Shown piece by piece: positions 1 through 7,400 of a stretch of 12,008 nucleotides of DNA. Numbering within the stretch: position 1 is the stretch's first letter; each line of letters starts with the position of its first letter. Both the position numbers and the translations under genes were made by a program. The notes under the pieces were generated by a model. That model saw nothing but the letters and a program-made list of their open reading frames with translations, did not search any database and was not told where the DNA came from. The DNA is from CAWUIO01 sp963922455 (lineage in GTDB: Bacteria > Bacteroidota > Bacteroidia > Cytophagales > Microscillaceae): assembly GCA_963922455.1 (NCBI GenBank), contig CAWUIO010000158.1, positions 1 to 12,008 on the forward strand. Direction: 5' to 3'.

Positions 1-19
1 TTGGCTCCCGGTTCCAAAT

Positions 20-181
20 TCTCTTTTCTCTGCTCCCTCTTCTCAACTGGCTTAGGGATAGAGCCTCTGTTTGAGCCCGCCGCTGGCCGTGCGTGGGCCG
101 GCGAGTGGCGAAAGCCCGGCCCGCGCCGCTAGAATTGTACAAGGATTCCCAATTCTGAATAGCGCGGGCAAGCCCCCAGCC
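20..181 (+). repeat. Structured dispersed repeat, copy 1
   Basis: This non-coding element recurs in reverse orientation at 11825-11988 (copy 3) and in diverged form at 7779-7907 (copy 2). Positions 21-65 match the reverse complement of 11944-11988 at 44 of 45 bases, and 94-127 match the reverse complement of 11881-11914 at all 34. It has a pyrimidine-rich left block, a GC-rich hairpin (91-101 pairing with 116-126, 11 bp with one G-T, 14-nt loop), a non-conserved insert (128-161), and a conserved right end. GCCCGCGC (119-126) can alternatively pair with GCGCGGGC (162-169), enclosing the insert, which has its own 7-bp stem (131-137 with 150-156). The right end abuts the TAA of the minus-strand isomerase gene. 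No ORF or transposase is present, so it may be a MITE/REP-like element or a structured 3' UTR. The left limit may lie outside the window. Orientation is arbitrary. Confidence 0.8.
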
Positions 182-1243
182 TTAATCTAGTCCCAACATT
201 TTACGGTTTTGGGCTTCATCTACCTCTCCTCCAGCAAAGTCGTCAAACGCTTTGTTGGTGGGGGCGATGATATGCTCGGCGATAAAGTCGGCCCCTTCCC
301 AAGCGCCTTGCTCGGGGTGTTTGAGGCAGCACTCCCATTCCATGACAGCCCAACCCGTGTAGCCGTATTGGGTAAGCTTGCTAAAAATGCCTTTGAAGTC
401 AACCTGGCCATCGCCCAAAGAGCGAAAACGGCCGGGGCGGTCTATCCAGCCCTGGTAGCCCCCATAAACCCCGGAGCGGCCGGTAGGGTTAAACTCGGCA
501 TCCTTGACGTGGAACATTTTGATAAACTCGTGGTAAATATCGATGTATTCCAGATAATTCATTTGTTGCAAGAGCAAATGGCTGGGATCATATAGCATTT
601 TGCAGCGATTGTGATTGCCAGTGGCTTCCAAAAAACGCTCAAAAGTGACCCCATCGTGCAGGTCTTCGCCCGGATGAATTTCGTAGCAGAGGTCAACGCC
701 CACTTCGTCAAAGGCGTTAAGGATGGGGAGCCAGCGTTTGGCCAACTCGGCAAATCCGGTTTCTACGAGTCCGGCCGGGCGTTGGGGCCAAGGGTACATC
801 ATGGGCCAAACGAGGGCACCGGAGAAAGTGGCGTGGGCATTCAGCCCAAAATTTTGACTGGCCAGAGCGGCGTAATGAAGTTGCTGAACGGCCCATTCGG
901 TGCGGGCTTGGGGCTTATTTTTGACGGCATCGGGGGCAAAGGCATCAAAACCAGCATCGTAAGCGGGATGTACGGCCACCAATTGTCCTTGGAGGTGGGT
1001 AGAAAGTTCGGTAATTAGTAAGCCGGCATCCTCTACAATCCCTTGTATTTCTTGGGCGTAGTCTTTACTTTCGGCGGCTTTTTGAAGATCGATGATGCGC
1101 TCGTCCCAGGTGGGGATTTGTACGCCAGCATAACCCAGTTCGGATGCCCAGTTACAAATATTGGGCAGGTTGTTGAACGGTTCTTCATTGTCTAGGAATT
1201 GGGCCAGAAAAATGCCTGGTCCTTTGATCATATCAAGTTCCAT
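182..1243 (-). CDS. Sugar phosphate isomerase/epimerase-like TIM-barrel protein
   Basis: The 353-aa protein belongs to the xylose-isomerase-like TIM-barrel superfamily (AP endonuclease 2 fold), which includes IolE- and YcjR-type enzymes acting on sugars, keto-sugars or inositols with a divalent metal. Visible candidate metal and catalytic residues lie at the expected strand ends: E188 in CYEIHPGE, D219 and H222 in YDPSH, H245 and D248 in HVKD, and E302 in MEWE. There is no signal peptide, so it is cytoplasmic. It is the second gene of an operon, 21 bp after the Gfo/Idh/MocA oxidoreductase, a pairing common in Bacteroidota sugar and keto-glycoside loci. The start at 1243 is used; an in-frame ATG four codons later (MIKGPG) is also possible. 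The TAA stop is directly followed by repeat copy 1. The family is secure; the substrate is unknown. Confidence 0.9.
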   Translation of the reverse strand: MELDMIKGPGIFLAQFLDNEEPFNNLPNICNWASELGYAGVQIPTWDERIIDLQKAAESKDYAQEIQGIVEDAGLLITELSTHLQGQLVAVHPAYDAGFDAFAPDAVKNKPQARTEWAVQQLHYAALASQNFGLNAHATFSGALVWPMMYPWPQRPAGLVETGFAELAKRWLPILNAFDEVGVDLCYEIHPGEDLHDGVTFERFLEATGNHNRCKMLYDPSHLLLQQMNYLEYIDIYHEFIKMFHVKDAEFNPTGRSGVYGGYQGWIDRPGRFRSLGDGQVDFKGIFSKLTQYGYTGWAVMEWECCLKHPEQGAWEGADFIAEHIIAPTNKAFDDFAGGEVDEAQNRKMLGLD

Positions 1244-1264
1244 GAGTGTCTTGTGATTTATGGT

Positions 1265-2428
1265 TTAGATTTCGAAGGGATACCATTTTTGGTCGCTTTT
1301 GCTGGAGGCAACAATGGCTTCCAAGAAAGCCATGCCCCGTACGCCGTCTTCTACTTTGGGATAGTCGGTATAGAGGGGATCAGGCGTTTTGCCATCTTGA
1401 TAGGCCCGTAACGTAATGGCAAAATTACGATAGATATTGGCAAAGGCCTCCAAATATCCTTCAGGGTGGCCGGCAGGTATGCGGGCGGCGGCCAAAGCCT
1501 CTGGGGAAAGGTATGCATGATTGACTCCCGCCCGATAAATTTCGATAGGCTTATCGATCCACTTGACGAGTAAGGTATTGGGTTCGGCTTGGAACCACTC
1601 GAGCCCGGCAAGTTCGCCATAGATCCGGATTCTTAGGTTATTTTCTTCGCCCACCGAAATTTGGCTGGCGTAGAGAATGCCTACGGCTCCATTGTCAAAG
1701 CGCATCAGAACGGTACCGTCATCATCGAGTTGGCGGCCTTCCACGAGAATATTGAGGTCGGCACAGACTTCTTTAATTTTTAGACCAGTAATGTATTCGG
1801 CTAAGTTTTCGGCGTGGGTACCAATATCGCCCATAGAGCCACTGATGCCGGCCCGCTTGGGATCGGTACGCCAGCCGGCTTGTTTTTGTCCGCTGGCTTC
1901 TAAGAGGGTCGCCAGCCAGCCTTGTGGGTATTCTACCACTACTTTGCGGACTTTCCCTATTTTGCCGGTTTTGATCAATTGTTGGGCTTCTTTGACCATA
2001 GGGTAGCCGGTATAATTATGGGTGAGGGCAAAGGGAATGCCCGTCTTCTCAACCAAGGCTTGTAAATCTTGGGCTTCCTCCATGGTGAAGGCCAGGGGCT
2101 TGTCACAGATGACGGCAAAGCCTTCTTCCAAGGCCATTTTTGCGGGAGGGAAGTGCATATGGTTGGGAGTCACGATGGAAATAAAGTCTATACTCTCAGA
2201 CTTAGGGAGGGCTTTTTCACTTTGGATCATCTCCTCGAAACTGCCATAAACGCGGACTGGGTCCAGGCCAAGTTCGGCCCCAGAGGCCTTAGATCGTTCG
2301 GGATTGCTGCTGAAGGCGCCGGCTACGAGCTCGATTTCTCCATCGAGGGCGGCGGCCATGCGGTGGACGGCTCCGATGAAGGCACCTTGCCCTCCGCCAA
2401 CCATACCCATCCGTAATTTTCGTTTCAT
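1265..2428 (-). CDS. Gfo/Idh/MocA-family NAD(P)-dependent oxidoreductase
   Basis: The 387-aa protein is a full-length member of the Gfo/Idh/MocA family, which oxidises or reduces hydroxyls of sugars, glycosides or inositols with NAD(P). The N-terminal Rossmann domain carries the glycine-rich loop GGGQGAFIG (residues 11-19). The family's EKP-type signature appears as DKP (D109-K110-P111), giving the catalytic lysine K110. The conserved GDIGTH motif (200-205) of the C-terminal alpha/beta domain supplies the expected Asp and His. It is cytoplasmic, without a signal peptide. It is the first gene of the operon with the isomerase-like gene downstream, and is divergent from the sugar permease, so the three probably handle one imported substrate. 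A perfect palindrome lies about 25 bp upstream of its start. The exact reaction cannot be read from sequence; oxidation to a keto-sugar is the natural inference. Confidence 0.92.
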   Translation of the reverse strand: MKRKLRMGMVGGGQGAFIGAVHRMAAALDGEIELVAGAFSSNPERSKASGAELGLDPVRVYGSFEEMIQSEKALPKSESIDFISIVTPNHMHFPPAKMALEEGFAVICDKPLAFTMEEAQDLQALVEKTGIPFALTHNYTGYPMVKEAQQLIKTGKIGKVRKVVVEYPQGWLATLLEASGQKQAGWRTDPKRAGISGSMGDIGTHAENLAEYITGLKIKEVCADLNILVEGRQLDDDGTVLMRFDNGAVGILYASQISVGEENNLRIRIYGELAGLEWFQAEPNTLLVKWIDKPIEIYRAGVNHAYLSPEALAAARIPAGHPEGYLEAFANIYRNFAITLRAYQDGKTPDPLYTDYPKVEDGVRGMAFLEAIVASSKSDQKWYPFEI

Positions 2429-2453
2429 TTGTTGGGGGTTTTAGGGGTTTTTG

Positions 2454-2465
2454 CGATTGCAATCG
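2454..2465. promoter_or_regulatory. Perfect 12-bp palindrome, candidate operator
   Basis: CGATTGCAATCG is its own reverse complement. It lies in the 125-bp region between the divergent oxidoreductase and permease starts, 25 bp from the former. Its symmetry and size fit a dimeric helix-turn-helix repressor such as a LacI or GntR type, but no regulator gene is in the window and the family is a guess. Confidence 0.4.
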
Positions 2466-2496
2466 GGAAAATTTACCAATATTCCCCGAATTGTTC

Positions 2497-2504
2497 TAAT
2501 TTTG
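2497..2504 (+). promoter_or_regulatory. Candidate -7 box for the MFS permease
   Basis: TAATTTTG matches the Bacteroidota -7 consensus TAnnTTTG at every fixed position. The -33 region is weak, with TTTA at 2472-2475 and a 21-nt spacer. Transcription would start near 2511, leaving a leader of about 40 nt before the ATG at 2554. No Shine-Dalgarno site is visible, as is common in this phylum. Confidence 0.45.
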
Positions 2505-2553
2505 GCTGAATTACCAAAACAATAAAAATCAAACTCTACATTACGTAAAAACG

Positions 2554-3753
2554 ATGGCAAGTACAAATCAAATCAATCCTTCCCGCCTCTTTTTGGCCAG
2601 TTGTCTGGCCCTTATTACTACCTCGATGACCTTCGCCTTTCGGGCTCGCCTTGAGTCGGTATTTATGGGAGATCCGTTTGGCCTTTCGGCTCAAGACATA
2701 GGCTTTGCTTTTGGGCCTGCTTTCTGGGGGTTTACTTTGGCGATGGTAGTGGGAGGCCCTTTGGTTGACTTCTTCGGGATGAAGCGGATTATGGGCTTGG
2801 CTTTCATCGGGCACGCCCTGGGGATTGTCTTGACGCTATTAGCCACCGATTTTATGATGCTGTTTTTAGGAACTTTGGCCATCGGGATCGGTAATGGTAT
2901 GGTTGAGGCCGCCTGTAACCCCTTGGTTGCGTCTTTATATACCCAGGATAAAACGAAAATGCTGAACCGTTTTCATGTGTGGTTTCCGGGGGGGATTGTG
3001 ATTGGGAGTGTCTTGGGGTATGTGATGATGGAGCAACTGGGCATGAGCTGGCAGTTGATGGTGGGTACCTTGTTTATCCCCTTGATTGCTTATGGGATCA
3101 TATTCTGGGGGGAGGCCTTTCCTAAAACGGAGCGGGTAAGCTCAGAGGTGAGCAATAGCGAGATGTTTGGGGCCACTCTGAATCCTTTGTTCATTTTTAT
3201 GGTGATCTGTATGCTGTTTACGGCGGCGACCGAGTTGGGGACCAATCAAAGAATTGAAAGCTTACTGCAAGGGGTGGGCGTAGCGCCTATCTTAGTATTG
3301 GCTTTTATCAATGTGATCATGGCTTTGGGCCGAGGGTTTGCCGGGCCGGTGGTACATCGTTTATCAGCTTCGGGCGTATTATTATTTTCTGCTATTTTCT
3401 CTGCTATAGGCTTGTATTGGTTGAGTATGGCCGAGGGCTATACTACTTTTGTAGCGGCGGCAGTTTTTGCTGTAGGGATTTGTTATTTTTGGCCTACTAT
3501 GCTAGGTTATGTAGCCGAAAACTTTCCGAATACCGGAGCTCTTGGACTAGCAATTATGGGGGGAGCCGGCATGCTTTCGGTATCCATTGTATTGCCGGTG
3601 GTGGGAGGAATCATTGACGGCCAGACGGCAGCGGGAGCCGACTCGGGCCGGGTAGCCTTGAGATATATGGCTCTCTTGCCCGTGTTGCTCACGTTGGCTT
3701 TTACTTTTTTATATTTTACCAGTAAAAAACAGAGACATAAGGTCGCGGCCTAA
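2554..3753 (+). CDS. MFS sugar permease (FucP-like)
   Basis: This 399-aa inner-membrane protein has about 12 hydrophobic segments, roughly at residues 12-30, 48-70, 80-98, 102-125, 142-160, 166-186, 208-228, 240-260, 272-292, 297-318, 328-352 and 368-388. A cytoplasmic loop motif A, GGPLVDFFGMKR (67-78), identifies the major facilitator superfamily. GMVEAACNP (115-123) resembles the E-T-A-A-N-P segment of the fucose/proton symporter FucP, where the glutamate takes part in proton coupling; here it is E118. The length is normal for the family. It is divergent from the oxidoreductase and isomerase genes, so it probably imports their substrate. The chosen ATG follows a consensus -7 box. Sugar specificity is not determined. 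Confidence 0.88.
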   Translation: MASTNQINPSRLFLASCLALITTSMTFAFRARLESVFMGDPFGLSAQDIGFAFGPAFWGFTLAMVVGGPLVDFFGMKRIMGLAFIGHALGIVLTLLATDFMMLFLGTLAIGIGNGMVEAACNPLVASLYTQDKTKMLNRFHVWFPGGIVIGSVLGYVMMEQLGMSWQLMVGTLFIPLIAYGIIFWGEAFPKTERVSSEVSNSEMFGATLNPLFIFMVICMLFTAATELGTNQRIESLLQGVGVAPILVLAFINVIMALGRGFAGPVVHRLSASGVLLFSAIFSAIGLYWLSMAEGYTTFVAAAVFAVGICYFWPTMLGYVAENFPNTGALGLAIMGGAGMLSVSIVLPVVGGIIDGQTAAGADSGRVALRYMALLPVLLTLAFTFLYFTSKKQRHKVAA

Positions 3754-3790
3754 TTATTGCGCGGCCCCTGTACTTTAAATGTAGCAAGCT

Positions 3791-4168
3791 ATGCATGTGC
3801 AGCGATTCAACTGGGCCTGGGATACGCAATTACCGAGTGGGCCCATTCCTTTGGGAGAAAAACTCCCCGAAAAATGGATTCCTAGACTAGAACGAGATCC
3901 GGTAGATTATGGGGATTTGGAGAGATTTCGGGTGAGCGATCAAGAGGGTACTTGTGTTTACTTAAAGCACGATCGAGTGGTGCGGATGGCCCATACCCGA
4001 ACGTTTCAATTTCAAGGAAGGGATCTTTTTCAATTTGACCCCGGAGAAGCAATAGCGTTCTTAAACCAACATTTACCCTTTTTGGGCAAGATCAATGAAA
4101 TCCATCCGAGCCTGCGGGTGGTTTTGGGTGATGGCTTGGTGAAGATGGTGTTTTTGTTTGGGGAGTAA
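3791..4168 (+). CDS. Conserved-unknown or orphan 125-aa protein
   Basis: I do not recognise this protein. It starts with ATG 37 bp after the permease stop, probably in the same transcript, and ends in TAA 30 bp before a terminator-like hairpin. It has no signal peptide, membrane segment, metal-binding cluster or repeat. The composition is mixed charged and aromatic (NWAWD near the N terminus, RTFQFQGRDLFQF in the middle), with a probable beta-rich core and a hydrophobic C-terminal strand, VKMVFLFGE. The lack of a better overlapping frame, the tight position after the permease and the clean terminator argue for a real gene. It could be a small cytoplasmic accessory protein; nothing in the sequence shows a role. 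Confidence 0.65.
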   Translation: MHVQRFNWAWDTQLPSGPIPLGEKLPEKWIPRLERDPVDYGDLERFRVSDQEGTCVYLKHDRVVRMAHTRTFQFQGRDLFQFDPGEAIAFLNQHLPFLGKINEIHPSLRVVLGDGLVKMVFLFGE

Positions 4169-4197
4169 AGAGCCGAGAATTGATACAGTAAATACCG

Positions 4198-4227
4198 ATG
4201 GCCTTTCTCCCGGCAGACCATTTTTTT
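4198..4227 (+). terminator. Rho-independent terminator after the 125-aa gene
   Basis: ATGGCCT (4198-4204) pairs with AGACCAT (4215-4221) apart from one C-A mismatch, around a 10-nt loop, and is followed by seven T (4221-4227). It lies 30 bp downstream of the stop at 4168 and probably ends the permease / 125-aa transcript. It also separates that transcript from the RNA candidate that follows. Confidence 0.55.
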
Positions 4228-4244
4228 AATATCCGCAAGTAACG

Positions 4245-4252
4245 TAGATTTG
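4245..4252 (+). promoter_or_regulatory. Consensus -7 box in front of the RNA candidate
   Basis: TAGATTTG matches TAnnTTTG perfectly. No ORF of useful length follows on this strand before the terminator at 4403-4436. The upstream -33 region is T-rich (4221-4228) but lacks an exact TTTG. The predicted start, about seven bases downstream, is 4259, which is also the first base of a long-range stem. Confidence 0.5.
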
Positions 4253-4258
4253 GCAATA

Positions 4259-4437
4259 CGTCTAGAAGATTATGTGTATGACCTTCTGCTCAATTTTACC
4301 ATAAGGGCACCGATCCTTGGGGGATTATGAGCCATGATCTAGAACGAGTATGATTTGTGTCGTATTTCGGTCTGTCAGGGGACAGGCCGAGGAGGGGGTA
4401 AGAAGCTGGCCTATCGCCTGATAGACCAGCTTTTTTG
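4259..4437 (+). ncRNA. Candidate small structured RNA, about 178 nt
   Basis: This stretch has no plausible ORF and lies between two terminator-like structures. From the predicted start at 4259, CGTCTAGA (4259-4266) pairs with TCTAGAACG (4338-4346) with one bulged A, continued past a 3-nt bulge by TTATG (4270-4274) with CATGA (4333-4337). Inside, GCTCA (4288-4292) pairs with TGAGC (4328-4332), and a small ATCC/GGAT hairpin lies at 4313-4325. A second domain is a 9-bp hairpin, CGGTCTGTC (4368-4376) with GACAGGCCG (4381-4389). A purine-rich linker (4390-4402) leads to the 13-bp terminator. I cannot assign it to a known RNA family by eye; the length would suit 6S RNA, but the ends do not pair as in 6S. 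The alternative is a long 3' UTR of the upstream operon. Confidence 0.5.
4403..4436 (+). terminator. Strong intrinsic terminator, possibly bidirectional
   Basis: AAGCTGGCCTATC (4403-4415) pairs with GATAGACCAGCTT (4420-4432), 12 of 13 positions, around a GCCT loop, and runs into six T (4431-4436). The T tract makes it best on the plus strand, where it would end the RNA candidate. It also sits 8 bp beyond the stop codon of the minus-strand protease gene, so the stem may serve that transcript too, although the minus-strand T tract is poor. Confidence 0.8.
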
Positions 4438-4443
4438 TTAGTA

Positions 4444-7400
4444 TTATCGAGAACCAGGACGCTTCCATCGTACTGGAGCCGGAGGCTCCGGTTTGAGCTT
4501 GATGGTTTGCGTAGGGATTAATTTAAGGGCTTCTTGTACGGCCCTTTCGAGTTGCGGGTCTTCACCATTGGCAATCTTGGCTGGGTCTTGGATCACTTCT
4601 ACGTCAGGAGCGATGCCTTCCCCTTCAACAGCCCACTCGCCATTCAAATCGTAAAAACCTCCCCGAGGGGCAACCATACGACCTCCATCAATAAAACGGG
4701 GGGTATCCCAGGTACCCACCAAGCCCCCCCAGGTTCGGGTACCTACCAATGGGCCAATCTCCATTTTACGGAAGAGGTAGGGAAGCAAGTCTCCCCCGGA
4801 GCCGGCTCTTTCATTGATTATCATAACTTTAGGGCCCCAAATTCCGGCACCTGGAGTGGTAAAAGGTCTATGGTCATTGGCTCGGCTGTTAAAGTAGCCA
4901 TGTAAATTCCGGGCCATGACATCAACCATATAGTCGGCAGCGGAGCCTCCTCCATTGTTTCTCTCATCGATTACGGCTCCTTTTTTATGCTGCTGAGCAA
5001 AGTAGTATCGGTTGAAATATGCGTACCCTTGACCGAAGGTATTTGGAACGTATACATAGGCTAGTTCGCCATTGGATAGTTCGTCTACCTTTTTTCGGTT
5101 GCCCTCGATCCAGTCAAACCGACGAAGAGAAAATTCTGAGCGTACGGGAATTACGGTAAGGGTTCGCGCGCCCTCACGGGAAGGCTTGTCATTGACTAAA
5201 ATCTTTATCTGTCGGTCGGCACTTGCTTCAAAATACTGATAAAGGTTTTGCGGAGGTTTGACTTCCAAGCCATTAACCGAGATAAGGTAATCACCGGCTG
5301 AGACATGCATGCCGGGCCCACTGAGGGGAGCTCTAAAGTTCGGATTCCAATTTTCTCCGGTGTAGATTTTTTCAATCTGATAATAGCCCTTGTCAGCTTT
5401 AAAATCGGCCCCTAGCAGGCCAATCGGAATAAATTCAATATCGGGAAAATCACCACCCCGGGTGTAGGAGTGGCCTACCGCTACTTCACCCCCAATAATA
5501 TCCACCAAGTAATTCAGATCGGAACGGTGCCTCACATGATCTACCCATGGGCTATACCAAGAATATACCTTATCCCAAGGAGCTCCGTGAACATTCTCCA
5601 CGTAGAGAAAATCCCGTTGATAGCGCCAGCCTTCGCGAAAAATTTGCTTCCATTCGGCCATTGGATTAACTTTCATGCGCATACTGCTCAACTTAAGCTT
5701 GCCTGTACCTGCTTTGGGAGGGGAGGCGGCTGTCCCAACGATGCTCCAGGAAGAGCCCTTACGATAAATTAGTTTTTTTCGGTCTAGCGAGACGTTACCG
5801 TAGTTGATTCCTGTCAAAAAGACTTCGCTTTTACGCTTTTTTAGGCTATAGCGATGCAAGTTAACTCCTCTTTGATTGGGCACACTCTCCACATAAAAAA
5901 TATGAGACTTGGGGCCAGGGTGTAAGGCAGTATAATTCCTCTCAGGGATATCCAGGGCCAAGATCCTCTGGCTGAGACCATCTTCATCAATTTTTACGAC
6001 CGGCTTGTCATTCTCTTTGGCTTTAGATTCGCTATCTGACTTATTTTCCTCTTCATCACTTAATGGAGCTAGGGGAGAAGGCTCATCTTTAGACAAAACG
6101 ATAAGGTATAGCCCCCGCTCAATGGGGTGTTCATACGAGCTCATGTCTAGCCAACCCGAATTGAGGCCGTAGTTGGTGCTTGCTAGGAAGTAAAGGTATT
6201 TTCCGGTGGCATCCCAAACTGGAGAAATTGCATCCGACATCCCGTCGGTCAATTGAATCGTTTTGCCAGTCTCTACCTGGTGGGCTTTTATTACCTTAAA
6301 TTGATTTTCCAGTAGGCGGGCGTAAGCAATCCACTTGCTATCGGGTGACCATACCGGGTTAAGGCTACGGTTGGGGTGGGCATAGCGTTCCGTATCTACT
6401 TTTTTGGCTTCTCCGCTGTTTACGTTGACGTACCAAAGGTTGTAGTCGGTATCGGTATAGGCTATGTATTTTCCATCAGGAGACCAATCGGGCCGAAAAT
6501 AAAAGCTGGGGTTGGGTAGGGCAATAGCTCTAGCAGGATTTAGGCCTTCTTGATCTCGGATATGCAGTTGGTACTCTCCACTGGCATCACTAAACCAGGC
6601 AATTTTACTTCCATCCGGGGACCAAACGGGGTATCGGTCGGCTGCGCTGGGATCTTGACTAATATTGCGCCAATCGCCCTCCTTTTGGGGGGCGGTAAAG
6701 ATTTCTCCACGGTACTCAAATAGAGCTCTTTGGCCGCTAGGAGATAATCGGGCATTGATTAATTGTTGGGGGTTGATTTTATCCCAACGTTCGCGAGCCC
6801 AATGGAAATCACCACGAACTTGGATGGTCAGTTGTTTGGTCTCATTCGATTCGGGGTTAAGAAGATGCAGATAACCTCCTTGTTCATAGACAATCTGGTC
6901 TCCGTGTGCATCCAAACTTTTGACATCAAAGTCGGCATGCTTGGTGTGTTGTTTTAAATCTTTCGTCTGAGGATCAAAGGACCAAATATTGTTGGCAAAG
7001 TCCCGCTCAGAAAGAAAAAATACTCGATTGCCTAGCCATACCGGATCAGTATGCCTTTCTTGATCGGTTTGTGGGGTGCGAATGAGAGATAAATCTTTCA
7101 AATTAACTACCCAAATGGGTTTGGCTTGCCCTCCCCGATAATTACGCCACTCCGGATCCCAGAAAGAGATCATTTGGTAAGCTGCATATTGACCATCGGG
7201 GGAAATTTCTCCGGTAGTAGCCCTAGGGATACGCAAGGCTTGGGGCATGCCCCCTTGGGTAGAAACGGTAAAAAACTTTTGTTCCTGGGTTGGAATCCCT
7301 TCTCTCCCAGAACTGAAGAGTACTGAGTTTCCGTCGGGAGTCCAGCCGCAAACCCGGTCGGCTCCCGGGTGCCAGGTAAGACGCTTGGGCTGCCCACCGG

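Noticed and set aside
20..181. Reading the repeats as insertion sequences or as CRISPR repeats
   Set aside because: There is no transposase ORF inside or nearby, and the copies are kilobases apart in both orientations, not an array with regular spacers.
209..1018. Plus-strand open frames (209-595, 611-1018) opposite the isomerase gene
   Set aside because: They are antisense shadows of a clear TIM-barrel gene, with no recognisable domain of their own.
3754..3790. Terminator between the permease and the 125-aa gene
   Set aside because: The GC-rich blocks here are direct, not inverted, repeats and no T tract follows, so co-transcription is more likely.
4259..4437. Assignment of the RNA candidate as 6S RNA, tmRNA, SRP RNA or a riboswitch
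   Set aside because: The ends do not pair as in 6S, no tRNA-like or SRP core motif is visible, and no plus-strand gene follows that a riboswitch could control.
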